A DNA stretch of 64,000 nt from Desulfosudis oleivorans (lineage in GTDB: Bacteria; Desulfobacterota; Desulfobacteria; Desulfobacterales; SURF-7): assembly GCA_020723325.1 (NCBI GenBank), contig DYJD01000001.1, positions 186,001 to 250,000 on the forward strand, read 5' to 3'. Each line of letters begins with the position of its first letter. The first letter of the stretch is position 1. Shown piece after piece: positions 1 through 7,820 of this stretch. The position numbers and the translations under genes are program-made. Below the pieces are notes generated by a model. The model worked only from the letters and a program-made list of their open reading frames with translations. It made no database searches and was not told the origin of the DNA.

Positions 1-1
1 A

Positions 2-514
2 TACCGAAAGGACACGACTGGAACGGCCGACATTCTTGGAGACAGTGTACCGATTCTTCGCGTTGCCGGGGATGCATTTGAGTTGACGCGGCTTGTGGTC
101 TACGCGGACGGTGTGTGCCAGCTTGGTTCGGACGAAAAGCTCGTGCCGATCGACAGCTTGCCGTCACTCTACGACGGAGGAAAAATCTGCAACACAGCGT
201 CCTGTGGCAGCAGAATTGTGTTGCCGGGGCTTGGCGAATTCAGCACGACAACGGATTTCGGATGTGTTTCGGTTCATGACCGCATCGGAGAACTCCACGA
301 CAAGCTGAACGAGCTTAACGGTAAGGCCAGCATAGTCACTACCTGTGCGAAGCTCTTCGAGCGGTATGAGCAGGAGCATTCGCTGGAGGCAAAGGAGGCC
401 CTGCGCGAAGCCTACGAAGCAGTACCGGAACATCTGCGGTGCTACTGTGGGGATATGGACACCCGGGATACAGTCATACGCGCAGTCCTCTATGGAGAAG
501 ACACCTATGAATGA
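2..514 (+). CDS. Hypothetical protein, 5' end outside window
   Basis: The frame is open from base 2 and ends with TGA at 512-514, so the true start is probably upstream of the window. A TTG at 83 is the first alternative start inside it. About 170 residues are visible, soluble, with four cysteines in two loose pairs (CNTASC and CYC) and an acidic, helical C-terminal third. I recognise no family. The coding frame is consistent with a real protein: no stop, and a mixed hydrophobic/charged pattern. A 29-codon ORF begins at 507 and overlaps the stop; it is not called as a gene. Confidence 0.45.
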   Translation, partial: YRKDTTGTADILGDSVPILRVAGDAFELTRLVVYADGVCQLGSDEKLVPIDSLPSLYDGGKICNTASCGSRIVLPGLGEFSTTTDFGCVSVHDRIGELHDKLNELNGKASIVTTCAKLFERYEQEHSLEAKEALREAYEAVPEHLRCYCGDMDTRDTVIRAVLYGEDTYE

Positions 515-614
515 CAAATGGGGAGCCCAATGCCATGCACACGGACGGGAATTCCGCTGCGCTTCATTCCCGCCGGTGATGGGTTATGCCCAATAAAAAG
601 ACATAGGGGTTTAA

Positions 615-938
615 GTGAAAATCAATCGTCAGTTTCAAGATTTGCATTCACCTGGTCCAAATGAAACGGATTGGTATACTATTCAGATTCTTGAGCGGGA
701 TATCTGCTTATTATACCATCAGCTTGCAGATTACTCATACATCATGGGAGACCTTTATTACGGAAACGTTTTTGCACTCTCGTATTGGGTGGAAAGTATT
801 TGGGATATCAAACAAAAAATCGGGCTGGTTTCCGCTGAATTCCATATTAATGGTTTTGAAGGTCTTGATTGCGTTTTCAGTGTCGGAAATATCCAGCGTG
901 AAAATGACTATACTTCCCGGCAGATCTTTTCTTTTTGA
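615..938 (+). CDS. Small hypothetical protein
   Basis: 107 residues from a GTG start, preceded by an AGGGGT ribosome-site-like stretch. The protein is acidic and aromatic-rich (many Tyr, Trp, Phe), with no signal peptide or membrane segment. No known family is recognised. A second frame (661-945) is open over the same bases, but the 615 frame has the better start context. The gene converges on the next one, with a 32-base gap and no obvious hairpin terminator. Confidence 0.4.
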   Translation: MKINRQFQDLHSPGPNETDWYTIQILERDICLLYHQLADYSYIMGDLYYGNVFALSYWVESIWDIKQKIGLVSAEFHINGFEGLDCVFSVGNIQRENDYTSRQIFSF

Positions 939-970
939 CAGTTAAAAAGAAAGCAATCCGACGAGTGCCC

Positions 971-1618
971 TTAATCCAATCCTTTCCAGGGGGATGGCTT
1001 CCCATAAACGACAAACGCAAACGGATTGATTTTGCCGCCGGCCCAGGAAAAATAAGCCAGGCCGAGATACAGCTCGTCATTAATTTTGCGAAGTTCATCC
1101 TGCATTGATTTGTTGAGACCTTTGGCATGGCGGCGATAGACAACATGCAATGAATCCTTTGCATCGAAGACGGATCGACCGATATTTGTATCCATTTTCA
1201 GAGTTCTATTCAATTGTTCCTTGCCATTCTCCTTTCTTCTGAAAAGATTGTAGCCATGTCCGGATTTTTCAGTAAGCGGCAGGAAGGCATCACCTGTCCA
1301 TTTGCCCGGTCCCATCAGAAAATTCACATACAGATCGTCTGTTTTGCCGTATATCCCGGCATGAAGCATCCGGGTTTTGTATTCTCCTTGCAACTCAGCA
1401 ATATCCGGGGGCTTTGATGCGTAAAAAAGCTGCATGATATCGGCCTTTGAAAGCCTTTCAATATCCTTATCAGAGGCATCATTCGGATCCATTCCGAGTA
1501 TTTCTCGAGGGGTCTTCCCCTGCCATCTTGATGGACCTTTTTGGAGAATGCTTACAATAAAAAGGAAAAAGTTCAATGCAGCGAGCGCCAATAGAACGAT
1601 CAACAATATTTTCATCAT
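971..1618 (-). CDS. Membrane-anchored hypothetical protein
   Basis: 215 residues. The first 25 form one strongly hydrophobic segment (KILLIVLLALAALNFFLFIV), either an N-terminal anchor or an uncleaved signal. The rest is a soluble domain with conserved-looking blocks GPGKWTGDAF, IGRSVFD, DSLHVVYR and a C-terminal glycine/aromatic stretch (LGLAYFSWAGG). The ELQGEYK and GKWTGD blocks recall lipocalin-like or GxWxG domains, but I cannot assign a family. The ATG at 1618 has AGGGAC just upstream, and a sigma-70-like promoter lies 50 bases further out. Confidence 0.6.
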   Translation of the reverse strand: MMKILLIVLLALAALNFFLFIVSILQKGPSRWQGKTPREILGMDPNDASDKDIERLSKADIMQLFYASKPPDIAELQGEYKTRMLHAGIYGKTDDLYVNFLMGPGKWTGDAFLPLTEKSGHGYNLFRRKENGKEQLNRTLKMDTNIGRSVFDAKDSLHVVYRRHAKGLNKSMQDELRKINDELYLGLAYFSWAGGKINPFAFVVYGKPSPWKGLD

Positions 1619-1669
1619 GGAGTCCCTCGCTTCGTTAAAAAGAATCCGTTATGGGATCTTCAAAACGTT

Positions 1670-1698
1670 AGATTATGGTTATTTATACTTGATGTAAA
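1670..1698 (-). promoter_or_regulatory. Candidate sigma-70 promoter for the 971-1618 gene
   Basis: On the minus strand TTTACA (1698-1693) is followed after exactly 17 bases by TAATCT (1675-1670). Transcription would start near 1663 and give a leader of about 45 bases before the ATG at 1618. Confidence 0.5.
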
Positions 1699-1838
1699 AC
1701 TGATGTTATGTAACATCTGTAATTTAATTAACGAGAGATAACATGTCAAGTCTTTCTTATCAATTATTGGCACTATCAGGAGGAACATGCAATTCCTCAC
1801 AATGGCCATTTCGAGCATGAAAATGTGTTTCAAAGCCC

Positions 1839-2402
1839 TCAAAACAGATACAGTTCCCCTCTTTTATTCGCTTCACTTATGAAAAGAGCTATTTCTTCAG
1901 CTCCGGTAGCCACTCTGTGAAGGCACTTTTTATGTTCTTCCGATGACATAAATTCGACTGCCTTTTCAAGATCAGTAAAATCAACGCCGGTCAGATCTTT
2001 ACAAGAATGTGACCCTAATTTCAGGTTAAGCCTTTTCATTAGAGCCTGAGCGGGAAATACAATGGGAAATAATGCATCATGTCCATCTTCTATCTTTTCT
2101 CTGCCCATCAGCAAACCCAGTATCATCATGCCGGCAATATGAATGCCGCAAGTATAAGAACAAAGCAAACCGCCATGCAATGCCCCGGTTGATTTCAATA
2201 ACGCGGTATTATTGATTTTAAATTCTTGCATAAACGCGGACAAAATGGCTTGGGTGCAGCTGCCATATTTTTTAATGGCATAGTAAGCGTTTTCTTTCAG
2301 TCGAGGAATCCAGGCCTCGGTTTGAAACACTTGAATTTGGTTGAGCGGATTTTCGTCTTTCATTTCTAGTTTGTCATGTGGTTTTTTTTCAGTTTGATTC
2401 AT
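1839..2402 (-). CDS. C_GCAxxG_C_C family redox protein
   Basis: 187 residues. The Cys pattern fits the C_GCAxxG_C_C family (PF09719): a first Cys at YGSCTQAIL, a central GGLLCSYTCGIHIAGMMILGL block, a later SCKDLTGVDF and a final KKCLHRV. Members are thought to be small redox or metal-binding proteins of anaerobes; the substrate is unknown. It is downstream of, and 17 bases from, the methyltransferase at 2420-3439, so the two are very likely co-transcribed. The GCA motif is diverged (TCGIH for GCGCA), which lowers certainty about chemistry but not about family. Confidence 0.75.
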   Translation of the reverse strand: MNQTEKKPHDKLEMKDENPLNQIQVFQTEAWIPRLKENAYYAIKKYGSCTQAILSAFMQEFKINNTALLKSTGALHGGLLCSYTCGIHIAGMMILGLLMGREKIEDGHDALFPIVFPAQALMKRLNLKLGSHSCKDLTGVDFTDLEKAVEFMSSEEHKKCLHRVATGAEEIALFISEANKRGELYLF

Positions 2403-2419
2403 TATTCATTATTCCTTAC

Positions 2420-3439
2420 TTAGGGTTTATAAGCCGTGATTAATCCTGAACCATCAGAAAAAGCATCATACTGTATATCAATTTTTATAAAACCGGCTGA
2501 CGAAAGCCATTCATGGTATTCCTGGCCGGTGTGCGCACGCCCCTCATTATAAAGATTGAGGAATATGAGATTATGCGCGACTGAAATTTCAGGGTATAAA
2601 TAAGAGTCATCCAAAAAGCGCCCGATAATATAAACCGCACCGCCGGAAGCGATGACCGACCCAATGTTTTTTAGCGCCTGTTTCGCATTATCCGGTGACA
2701 ACACCTGGATAAAAGATCTTAATACAGCAGCATTATATTGCCCGTCTGGGGGATTTTTGACAACGTCGCCGGAAATAATGTCGATCCTGTCGGTTAGTCC
2801 TTTTTCAGTTATGAACTCCCGGGTGATCGAAACAACTTCCGGTAAATCAATGACAGACACTTTTACGTTGAGAAAGGATTCACACAAAGCTATAGCAACG
2901 CCTCCGGAACCGCCGGCCACATCCAGAATGTGATGCGAATCCGACACCTCAATTTTTTGTGCCAGCTCCCGCCCGGCCTGAAGAGTGCCGGAAAATTGAC
3001 CTCTGAAAAAATTGGCAGTACTTTTTCCTTTACTTCCTGACCAGTCGATCTTGGCCTGTGGTTCACCTTTTCTAATTGTTATGGCTGTTTCAGAAAGAAC
3101 CTTTAACGCCTTTTCTATCAGGAAACGAACGTGATTGGAGAAGTCCGCAGGCTCATGGCCGAGATACTTATAGGACTCATGGGTATTTGTAAACAGGCCA
3201 TCTTCAACGTTAAGTAAGCCGGCCATCACCAGTCCGAAAAGTAACGGGGAAAGCATATTTGTCTTTACGTTCAAGCGTTCGGCAATTGAATTGAGATCCA
3301 TGGCCCTGTTACCGATAGTTGCAAACAGATTCAGTTTTATCCCTTCCAACATGATCAGTGCCGGGAACATCCCATAAATGTTTTTGATTATGGTTTTAGG
3401 CTGTATCGTCCGATCGTTCATAGCGTGTGTCCCGTTCAT
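2420..3439 (-). CDS. SAM-dependent O-methyltransferase-like protein
   Basis: 339 residues. Residues about 15-100 form a winged-helix dimerisation domain (NSIAERLNV, PLLFGLVMAGLLN). Residues about 165-330 form a class I Rossmann methyltransferase domain with motif I ILDVAGGSGGVAIAL, an acidic end of strand 2 (VSVIDLPEV) and GDVVKNPP. This matches the plant/bacterial O-methyltransferase family (PF00891; acetylserotonin, hydroxyneurosporene and carminomycin types). The substrate is not predictable. A second Met at 3421 has a better upstream GGGAC than the ATG at 3439, so the true start may be six codons later. It heads a two-gene operon with the redox protein and is divergent from a LysR regulator, which probably controls it. 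Confidence 0.85.
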   Translation of the reverse strand: MNGTHAMNDRTIQPKTIIKNIYGMFPALIMLEGIKLNLFATIGNRAMDLNSIAERLNVKTNMLSPLLFGLVMAGLLNVEDGLFTNTHESYKYLGHEPADFSNHVRFLIEKALKVLSETAITIRKGEPQAKIDWSGSKGKSTANFFRGQFSGTLQAGRELAQKIEVSDSHHILDVAGGSGGVAIALCESFLNVKVSVIDLPEVVSITREFITEKGLTDRIDIISGDVVKNPPDGQYNAAVLRSFIQVLSPDNAKQALKNIGSVIASGGAVYIIGRFLDDSYLYPEISVAHNLIFLNLYNEGRAHTGQEYHEWLSSAGFIKIDIQYDAFSDGSGLITAYKP

Positions 3440-3465
3440 TTATTTAATTTGAATTTTTAATTTGA

Positions 3466-3494
3466 TATATAGTGTCAAAAAACATATAACTCAA
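3466..3494 (-). promoter_or_regulatory. Candidate promoter of the methyltransferase/redox operon
   Basis: On the minus strand TTGAGT (3494-3489), a 17-base spacer and TATATA (3471-3466). The predicted start near 3459 lies about 20-38 bases from the two possible ATGs. Confidence 0.45.
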
Positions 3495-3516
3495 ATGATT
3501 AGTTTTTATAGAAATG

Positions 3517-3531
3517 ATAACTGTAGGTTAT
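3517..3531. promoter_or_regulatory. LysR-type box (ATAAC-N5-GTTAT)
   Basis: A perfect dyad ATAAC TGTAG GTTAT in the divergent intergenic region, matching the T-N11-A form of LysR-family binding sites. It sits immediately before the ATG at 3538, which fits negative autoregulation and argues that translation starts at 3538 rather than at 3514. Confidence 0.5.
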
Positions 3532-3537
3532 AGTATC

Positions 3538-4431
3538 ATGAATATGAATCAATTGATTATTTTTCATGAAGTCGCAAGACTAGAAAGTTTTACCAGGGCT
3601 TCGGAACAATTGTGCCTGACACAGCCCGGCATCAGCAAGCATATCAAGCAGCTGGAAGACTATTACAATACCCGGTTGTTTGACAGGTTGGGGAAAAAGG
3701 TCGTGGTTACACAAGCGGGGGCGGTTCTTTTTAAAGCTACCGAAGAAATCATAGGTTTATTGAAGGCGACAAAAGAAAGAATTGACGATATAAAAGGACT
3801 AAAAGGCGGTAAATTAAAGGTGGGTGCCAGTTTTACCTTAGGTATCTATATCATTCCCGAGCTGCTGAACCGTTTTCGCCAGGAATATCCTGATGTCGAA
3901 TTGTCCCTGGATATTTCCATGAGTCATGAAATCAGTAAGAAGTTGATCACAAACGATCTGGATATCGGGTTTCTCGGAGCGCCCTCCGACGATGAGCGTG
4001 TCCTCACAAAGGAACTGCTGTCAGACCAGTTGGTGCTGATCGTTGCGCCTCATCATAAATGGAAAAACCGTAAAAAGATACATGTAACTGAATTGCTCAA
4101 TGAACCTTTTCTGATGTCCAGACAGGGCTCCGGCACCCGAACCACAATTGAAACCCAATTAAAACAAAACAATATTCAATTTGGAAAGGTCATTGAGTTT
4201 GGTAATACTGAAGCTATTAAAAAGGCCGTGATCACTGGGATAGGAGTTTCGATTTTATCCATCCATGCTGTAGAGAATGAAGTCCGGTCAGGCCTCCTGA
4301 AAACCTTAATACTTGCCGATCTGCAATTGAAACGTACCTTCTACTTGGCATATCACGCCAATAAATATTTATCCTATGCCACAAGAGCCCTCATAGATCT
4401 AGTCCAACAAGGAGCCAAACAGAATTCGTGA
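3538..4431 (+). CDS. LysR-family transcriptional regulator
   Basis: 297 residues from the ATG at 3538. Residues 1-60 are the LysR winged helix-turn-helix (FHEVARLESFTRASEQLCLTQPGISKHIKQLE). Residues about 85-290 form the periplasmic-binding-like effector domain (GKLKVGASFTLGIYIIPELL, DLDIGFLGAP, FLMSRQGSGTRTTIE), of the CysB/CbbR/YeiE-like type. It is divergent from the methyltransferase/redox operon across a LysR box, the usual arrangement for a regulator and its target. The effector is unknown. An upstream in-frame ATG at 3514 would put the operator inside the gene and is less likely. A terminator hairpin follows. Confidence 0.9.
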   Translation: MNMNQLIIFHEVARLESFTRASEQLCLTQPGISKHIKQLEDYYNTRLFDRLGKKVVVTQAGAVLFKATEEIIGLLKATKERIDDIKGLKGGKLKVGASFTLGIYIIPELLNRFRQEYPDVELSLDISMSHEISKKLITNDLDIGFLGAPSDDERVLTKELLSDQLVLIVAPHHKWKNRKKIHVTELLNEPFLMSRQGSGTRTTIETQLKQNNIQFGKVIEFGNTEAIKKAVITGIGVSILSIHAVENEVRSGLLKTLILADLQLKRTFYLAYHANKYLSYATRALIDLVQQGAKQNS

Positions 4432-4496
4432 GGATGGGAGAACCCTCTAACTGTTTCAAGGCGACTATCTGGGATGTCCGGAAAAAGAAAGCCGGT

Positions 4497-4527
4497 GCTT
4501 CCGGACGAAAAACGGAAGCCATTTTTT
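4497..4527 (+). terminator. Rho-independent terminator after the LysR gene
   Basis: Stem GCTTCCG / CGGAAGC (4497-4503 with 4513-4519), nine-base loop, then CATTTTTT. It lies 65 bases after the LysR stop. Confidence 0.7.
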
Positions 4528-4554
4528 GGTCGGTGTCTTTGTATTATGTGATGC

Positions 4555-4583
4555 TTGACATCTGATGTTTGATGCTATATATC
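4555..4583 (+). promoter_or_regulatory. Candidate promoter of the first toxin-antitoxin pair
   Basis: TTGACA at 4555-4560, then an AT-rich TATATATC -10 region at 4576-4583 (spacing 15-17). Repeated GATGCTTGA / GATGTTTGA words overlap it and could be antitoxin operator half-sites. Confidence 0.5.
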
Positions 4584-4639
4584 CAAGTCATCATAAGGGA
4601 ACACATCAAACCAGATTGATGAATGTTTGGGAGGCGTGG

Positions 4640-4864
4640 ATGCGAACGACAATCGATATCGAAGATGACATCCTGATGGCCGCCAAAGAAATCGCCAGGC
4701 AGCGAAGGATCTCCATTGGCAAGGTGATCTCCGACCTGGCGCGTAAAGCCATGACTCAAAACAGCCGTTTCGCCAATAGAGGAGATGTCCCTCTATTTCC
4801 GGTGAAAAGCGATGGAGGCATCGTCAGTCTTGAAATGGTCAACCGGCTGCGGGACGAGACATGA
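4640..4864 (+). CDS. Ribbon-helix-helix antitoxin (VapB-like)
   Basis: 74 residues from the ATG at 4640, with GGGAGG nine bases upstream. A longer frame from 4565 would overlap the promoter. The N-terminus RTTIDIEDDILMAAKEIA is a classic ribbon-helix-helix strand and first helix for DNA binding and autoregulation. The C-terminal half (FPVKSDGGIVSLEMVNRLRDE) is the flexible toxin-binding tail. Its stop overlaps the toxin start by four bases (ATGA), so the two are translationally coupled. Confidence 0.85.
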   Translation: MRTTIDIEDDILMAAKEIARQRRISIGKVISDLARKAMTQNSRFANRGDVPLFPVKSDGGIVSLEMVNRLRDET

Positions 4865-5304
4865 AAACCGTGTATCTTCTGGATGTGAATCTGCTGATCG
4901 CCTTATGCGATCCCATGCATGTCCATCATCATGGTGCCCATCAATGGTTTGCATCAAAGGGGCATGGTCAATGGGCCACCTGCCCATTGACGGAAAACAG
5001 TTTTGTCCGAATTGCCAGCCACCCCCGCTATCCGAACCGACCAGGGGATGTTTCCGTTGTGCTTTCCATACTGCAACGTTTCTGCCAATCCAAAGGTCAT
5101 TCCTTCTGGTCGGAAGACATCAGCCCCCGCAAGATGATCCCAGCAGGTGCGATCATCAGTCACACGCAAATTACCGACCTCTATCTGTTAGGGCTATCGG
5201 TCTATAAAGGGGGCAAACTGGCCACTCTGGATCGGCGCGTCCCAGCGGATCTCATTCCCGGGGGAAGAGAGGCGCTGGAATTGCTTTCCCCAGAGTCGGA
5301 TTGA
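4861..5304 (+). CDS. PIN-domain toxin (VapC-like ribonuclease)
   Basis: 147 residues. PIN fold: YLLDVNLLIAL supplies the first catalytic Asp, TENSFVRI the Glu, and ITDLYLLGLSVYKGGKLATLDRRVP the later Asp pair. VapC toxins are Mg-dependent ribonucleases that often cut tRNA or rRNA; the target here is unknown. It is coupled to the upstream antitoxin by a 4-base overlap. It resembles the toxin at 33004-33429 in the DVN motif and C-terminal LD-R/H-D block. Confidence 0.88.
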   Translation: MKTVYLLDVNLLIALCDPMHVHHHGAHQWFASKGHGQWATCPLTENSFVRIASHPRYPNRPGDVSVVLSILQRFCQSKGHSFWSEDISPRKMIPAGAIISHTQITDLYLLGLSVYKGGKLATLDRRVPADLIPGGREALELLSPESD

Positions 5305-5378
5305 AGCTCTTCATCTCAAAGGATGGGGTGTGTTTCTACCGTAGGATAGGGATGATTAACACTGCAAAGTCAAACTAA

Positions 5379-5777
5379 CTATGCAATCAGTGTGAAAATA
5401 AGACCATTGATGTTGCTGAAATGCCTGTCCGAAGTAATCAATTCCGCTCCATGCTCCATGGTCTGCGCGGCGATCCAGATGTCGTTAGTGGGGATGGGAG
5501 TACCCTGGCTTTTGAGTTCAAGGGCGATTCTTGAGTATCTGTCGGAGGTTATCGCGCCTATGTTTAACAAACTAACGGCTTCATGTTGCAAAAAGGCATT
5601 CAAGTCGTGCATGTTTTTGTTAAGATTTTTTCCATTACGAAATCCGAACATCAGTTCCCCCAGAACAATGGGGGAAAATAAAATCGAATCGGAATTGGCT
5701 ATGATTTCAACAAACTCTTCACTGTTGCGCTTGAATCCGACATAGGCGCTGGTATCGAGCAGGATTTTCATTTCCAC
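5379..5777 (-). CDS. PIN-domain toxin (VapC-like), second locus
   Basis: 132 residues. Catalytic acids at ILLDTSAYVGF (Asp), VLGELMFGF (Glu) and IPTNDIWIAAQTMEHGAELITSDRHF (two Asp), a complete PIN active site of the common VapC type. It overlaps the antitoxin gene by 10 bases (5768-5777) and converges on the first toxin gene with 74 bases between them. It belongs to a different VapC subgroup from the neighbour. Confidence 0.9.
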   Translation of the reverse strand: MEMKILLDTSAYVGFKRNSEEFVEIIANSDSILFSPIVLGELMFGFRNGKNLNKNMHDLNAFLQHEAVSLLNIGAITSDRYSRIALELKSQGTPIPTNDIWIAAQTMEHGAELITSDRHFSNINGLIFTLIA

Positions 5778-6025
5778 ATTTCCTCATCGATCTGTTCGCA
5801 TGGCTGGATCGCTTCAAAAAAATCAGAAGCTTCTTTTTGCGACCATCCGCCGGCAAGCTTTCTTAGCGAATCTGCTGGGGCGACGCCACGTTTTGAATCG
5901 TTTCCGAAATGTTTGTAAATAATCTCCTGAATGACCTGGTTGAGAGATTTCCCTGTTTTTTTGGAGAGTTTTCTTATCTCTTTTTCGATTTCAGGATTAA
6001 TTCCCCGTAAAGTGATTTGGCTCAT
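5768..6025 (-). CDS. Ribbon-helix-helix antitoxin, second locus
   Basis: 85 residues. SQITLRGINPEIEKEIRKLSKKTGKSLNQVIQEII is an Arc/FitA-type ribbon-helix-helix. The C-terminal tail (WSQKEASDFFEAIQPCEQIDEEMW) is the usual acidic toxin-wrapping segment. It comes first in the operon and overlaps its toxin. A promoter with repeated GACTCA words sits directly upstream. Confidence 0.85.
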   Translation of the reverse strand: MSQITLRGINPEIEKEIRKLSKKTGKSLNQVIQEIIYKHFGNDSKRGVAPADSLRKLAGGWSQKEASDFFEAIQPCEQIDEEMWK

Positions 6026-6081
6026 GAGTCACCTTTGTAGTCAATCTGACTCATTTTAAGACTCACATTTGCAGATGTCAA
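6025..6081 (-). promoter_or_regulatory. Autoregulated promoter of the second toxin-antitoxin locus
   Basis: On the minus strand TTGACA (6081-6076), 17 bases and TAAAAT (6058-6053). The hexamer GACTCA occurs at 6048-6053 and 6060-6065, and its complement TGAGTC at 6025-6030 overlaps the start codon. These words overlap the -10, the spacer and the translation start, as expected for an antitoxin operator. Confidence 0.6.
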
Positions 6082-6320
6082 TGAAAAATCACTTGTGAAA
6101 TAAACTAGAGTGAAATAGTAAATTTTATTGAATTGCGCTGCTGAGAAATATAAATGTGTTTGCCAAACCAGAAAGCTGAATCTATAAAGCGCCACACTGG
6201 CATTTAAAAGACCCTCATCATCATTGGGGCCATCCTCCACAAGGCAGCGGCACATGAGGCCAGAAAGCAGCACACCCAGCAAGAATTCGGCTTGCAAGAA
6301 GATTAAAAGGGATTTCCTCT

Positions 6321-6674
6321 ATGGACAACAATATTTTATACAGCGACAACTTTTTAGAAATAAAAGAAGGTTCTATTCTAGTTCGCGATTACTACTATCC
6401 GTTTGGAAATAAAAGCGTCCAGTTTGAAAATGTCGATAGTGTCGTCGTGAAAAAACCATCCATCTTCAACGGCCGATTCCGCTACTATGGAACCGGTGAT
6501 TTCCGCACCTGGTTTCCGCCGGACAACCGTACCGCCAGGGACGCTATCTTTGTCATCAAAATCAAAAAGAAATGGTGGCGGATCGGTTTGACTGTTGAAG
6601 ATTCGAAAAAAGTTTTCGACCTGTTCAAGTCCAAATGTACCGTTATTGATGAGCGCGTTTCCCCGGTCTCATGA
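6321..6674 (+). CDS. Hypothetical protein, possible PH-like fold
   Basis: 117 residues; AAAAGGGA lies 8-15 bases before the ATG. Alternating beta-like stretches (FLEIKEGSILVRDYYYPFGNKSVQFENVDSV) and a C-terminal helix (VEDSKKVFDLFKSKC) resemble small PH-like or bPH2 domains. This is pattern-level inference only. No membrane segment. It is not clearly part of an operon. Confidence 0.5.
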   Translation: MDNNILYSDNFLEIKEGSILVRDYYYPFGNKSVQFENVDSVVVKKPSIFNGRFRYYGTGDFRTWFPPDNRTARDAIFVIKIKKKWWRIGLTVEDSKKVFDLFKSKCTVIDERVSPVS

Positions 6675-6879
6675 CTTAGGGATGTTGAAATATTTGAAAT
6701 GCTGTTTTCCAGCAAAGGACTTTAGTTTTTTCTACCACCCGCTTTGCTGAAGACACGAACAAAATACATGATGAAGATCCATATGCCCATCTATTCGGGC
6801 ACGGCCTCATGGCCACAGCCTTAAGGGACATCAGCGAGTGCAAGAAAAAAGTGCGGGAAACGCTGGTACACCAATGACA

Positions 6880-7548
6880 TCAGCACTTGGGCGGGGGGCA
6901 GCCCCGCTTGTGATTCAATTCCGGGTAAAGCCGCTTGAGACAATCCGGGCAGATTCCATGGGAGAAACTGGCTTCTGAATGGGAACATATATAGGCTTCG
7001 ATATGATGCCAACTGCCTTTCCCATCCCGGATTTTTTTACAACTGGCGCAAATGGGCAATAGACCGCTCAGTTTTTTAACTTCCAGCAGGGCTTTTTCCA
7101 GCTTGGCGATGAGCTCCTCGCGCTCCCTGGCAGCCTGATGCTTGATCAAGGCGATTTCAATGGTGGTTTTTAACTCCGAATTGTTATACGGCTTGATCAC
7201 ATAGCCGAAGGGATTGGTTTTAATGGCCTGGTCCATAATGTGCTGATCGCTCAGACAGGAAAGGAAGACGATGGGGACATCCATCTGGCGGTTGATCTGT
7301 TCCGCCGCCTCGATTCCATTCATGTCGCCTTCCAGCAGAATGTCCATGAGAACCAGATGGGGACGATGCTCAAGGGCGCCGCTTACGGCACTTGGGCCGG
7401 TTTTAACAATGCCGCACACTTTATGTCCAAAGGATTCTAAACGGGCTTCTAGAACAGCGGCCACATTTGAATCATCTTCAACAACAAGAATTTTGGTCGC
7501 CGCTTCCCGGGTAACAGGATTTGAACTCAAGGGGTGATTGGGTTGCAT
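6880..7548 (-). CDS. Response regulator with C-terminal Cys-rich domain
   Basis: 222 residues. Residues about 17-135 are a receiver domain (VVEDDSN acidic pair, LVLMDILLEGDMNG phosphoacceptor Asp, FLSC, GYVIKPYN Lys). After a coiled coil (REREELIAKLEKALLEVKKLSG) comes a compact block CASCKKIRDGKGSWHHIE with SHGICPDCLKRLYPE. Its CxxC...CxxC spacing looks like a small zinc site. This REC-coil-Cys arrangement recurs in sulfate-reducer regulators; the output is undefined. No DNA-binding or enzymatic domain is present. Confidence 0.85.
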   Translation of the reverse strand: MQPNHPLSSNPVTREAATKILVVEDDSNVAAVLEARLESFGHKVCGIVKTGPSAVSGALEHRPHLVLMDILLEGDMNGIEAAEQINRQMDVPIVFLSCLSDQHIMDQAIKTNPFGYVIKPYNNSELKTTIEIALIKHQAAREREELIAKLEKALLEVKKLSGLLPICASCKKIRDGKGSWHHIEAYICSHSEASFSHGICPDCLKRLYPELNHKRGCPPPKC

Positions 7549-7820
7549 TTTTGTTCTTTCAAGTGCATTTTTTTGTACTATGAACCATGGTCAGCCATGG
7601 TGCCGATACATTTAATAAAAGACATAATTTCAAACAATTTTAAATAATTATCTTAAAGTAACAACCTCCGCTTAATAATCAGCCCACTTCCACAATATTA
7701 ATAAAAGCAATTTTTTTGCCAAAAACTTTTGTAATTACTCAGGTGTTAAGTCTGAAGTCTGAAGGCAAAGACGTTTATTAAACAAAACCATGTCACAAGG
7801 CAATGGCATGTGGTTTTTTC

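Noticed and set aside
507-596. 29-codon ORF overlapping the first gene's stop
   Set aside because: It has an ATG in overlapping position but no family, no ribosome site and no support beyond position.
6022-6297. 91-residue minus-strand ORF upstream of the second antitoxin
   Set aside because: Covers the antitoxin promoter/operator; no ribosome site or known family.
6698-6877. Start-less open frame of about 59 codons
   Set aside because: The encoded text (DEDPYAHLFGHGLMATALRDI) looks protein-like, but there is no start codon, ribosome site or known family; perhaps a gene remnant.
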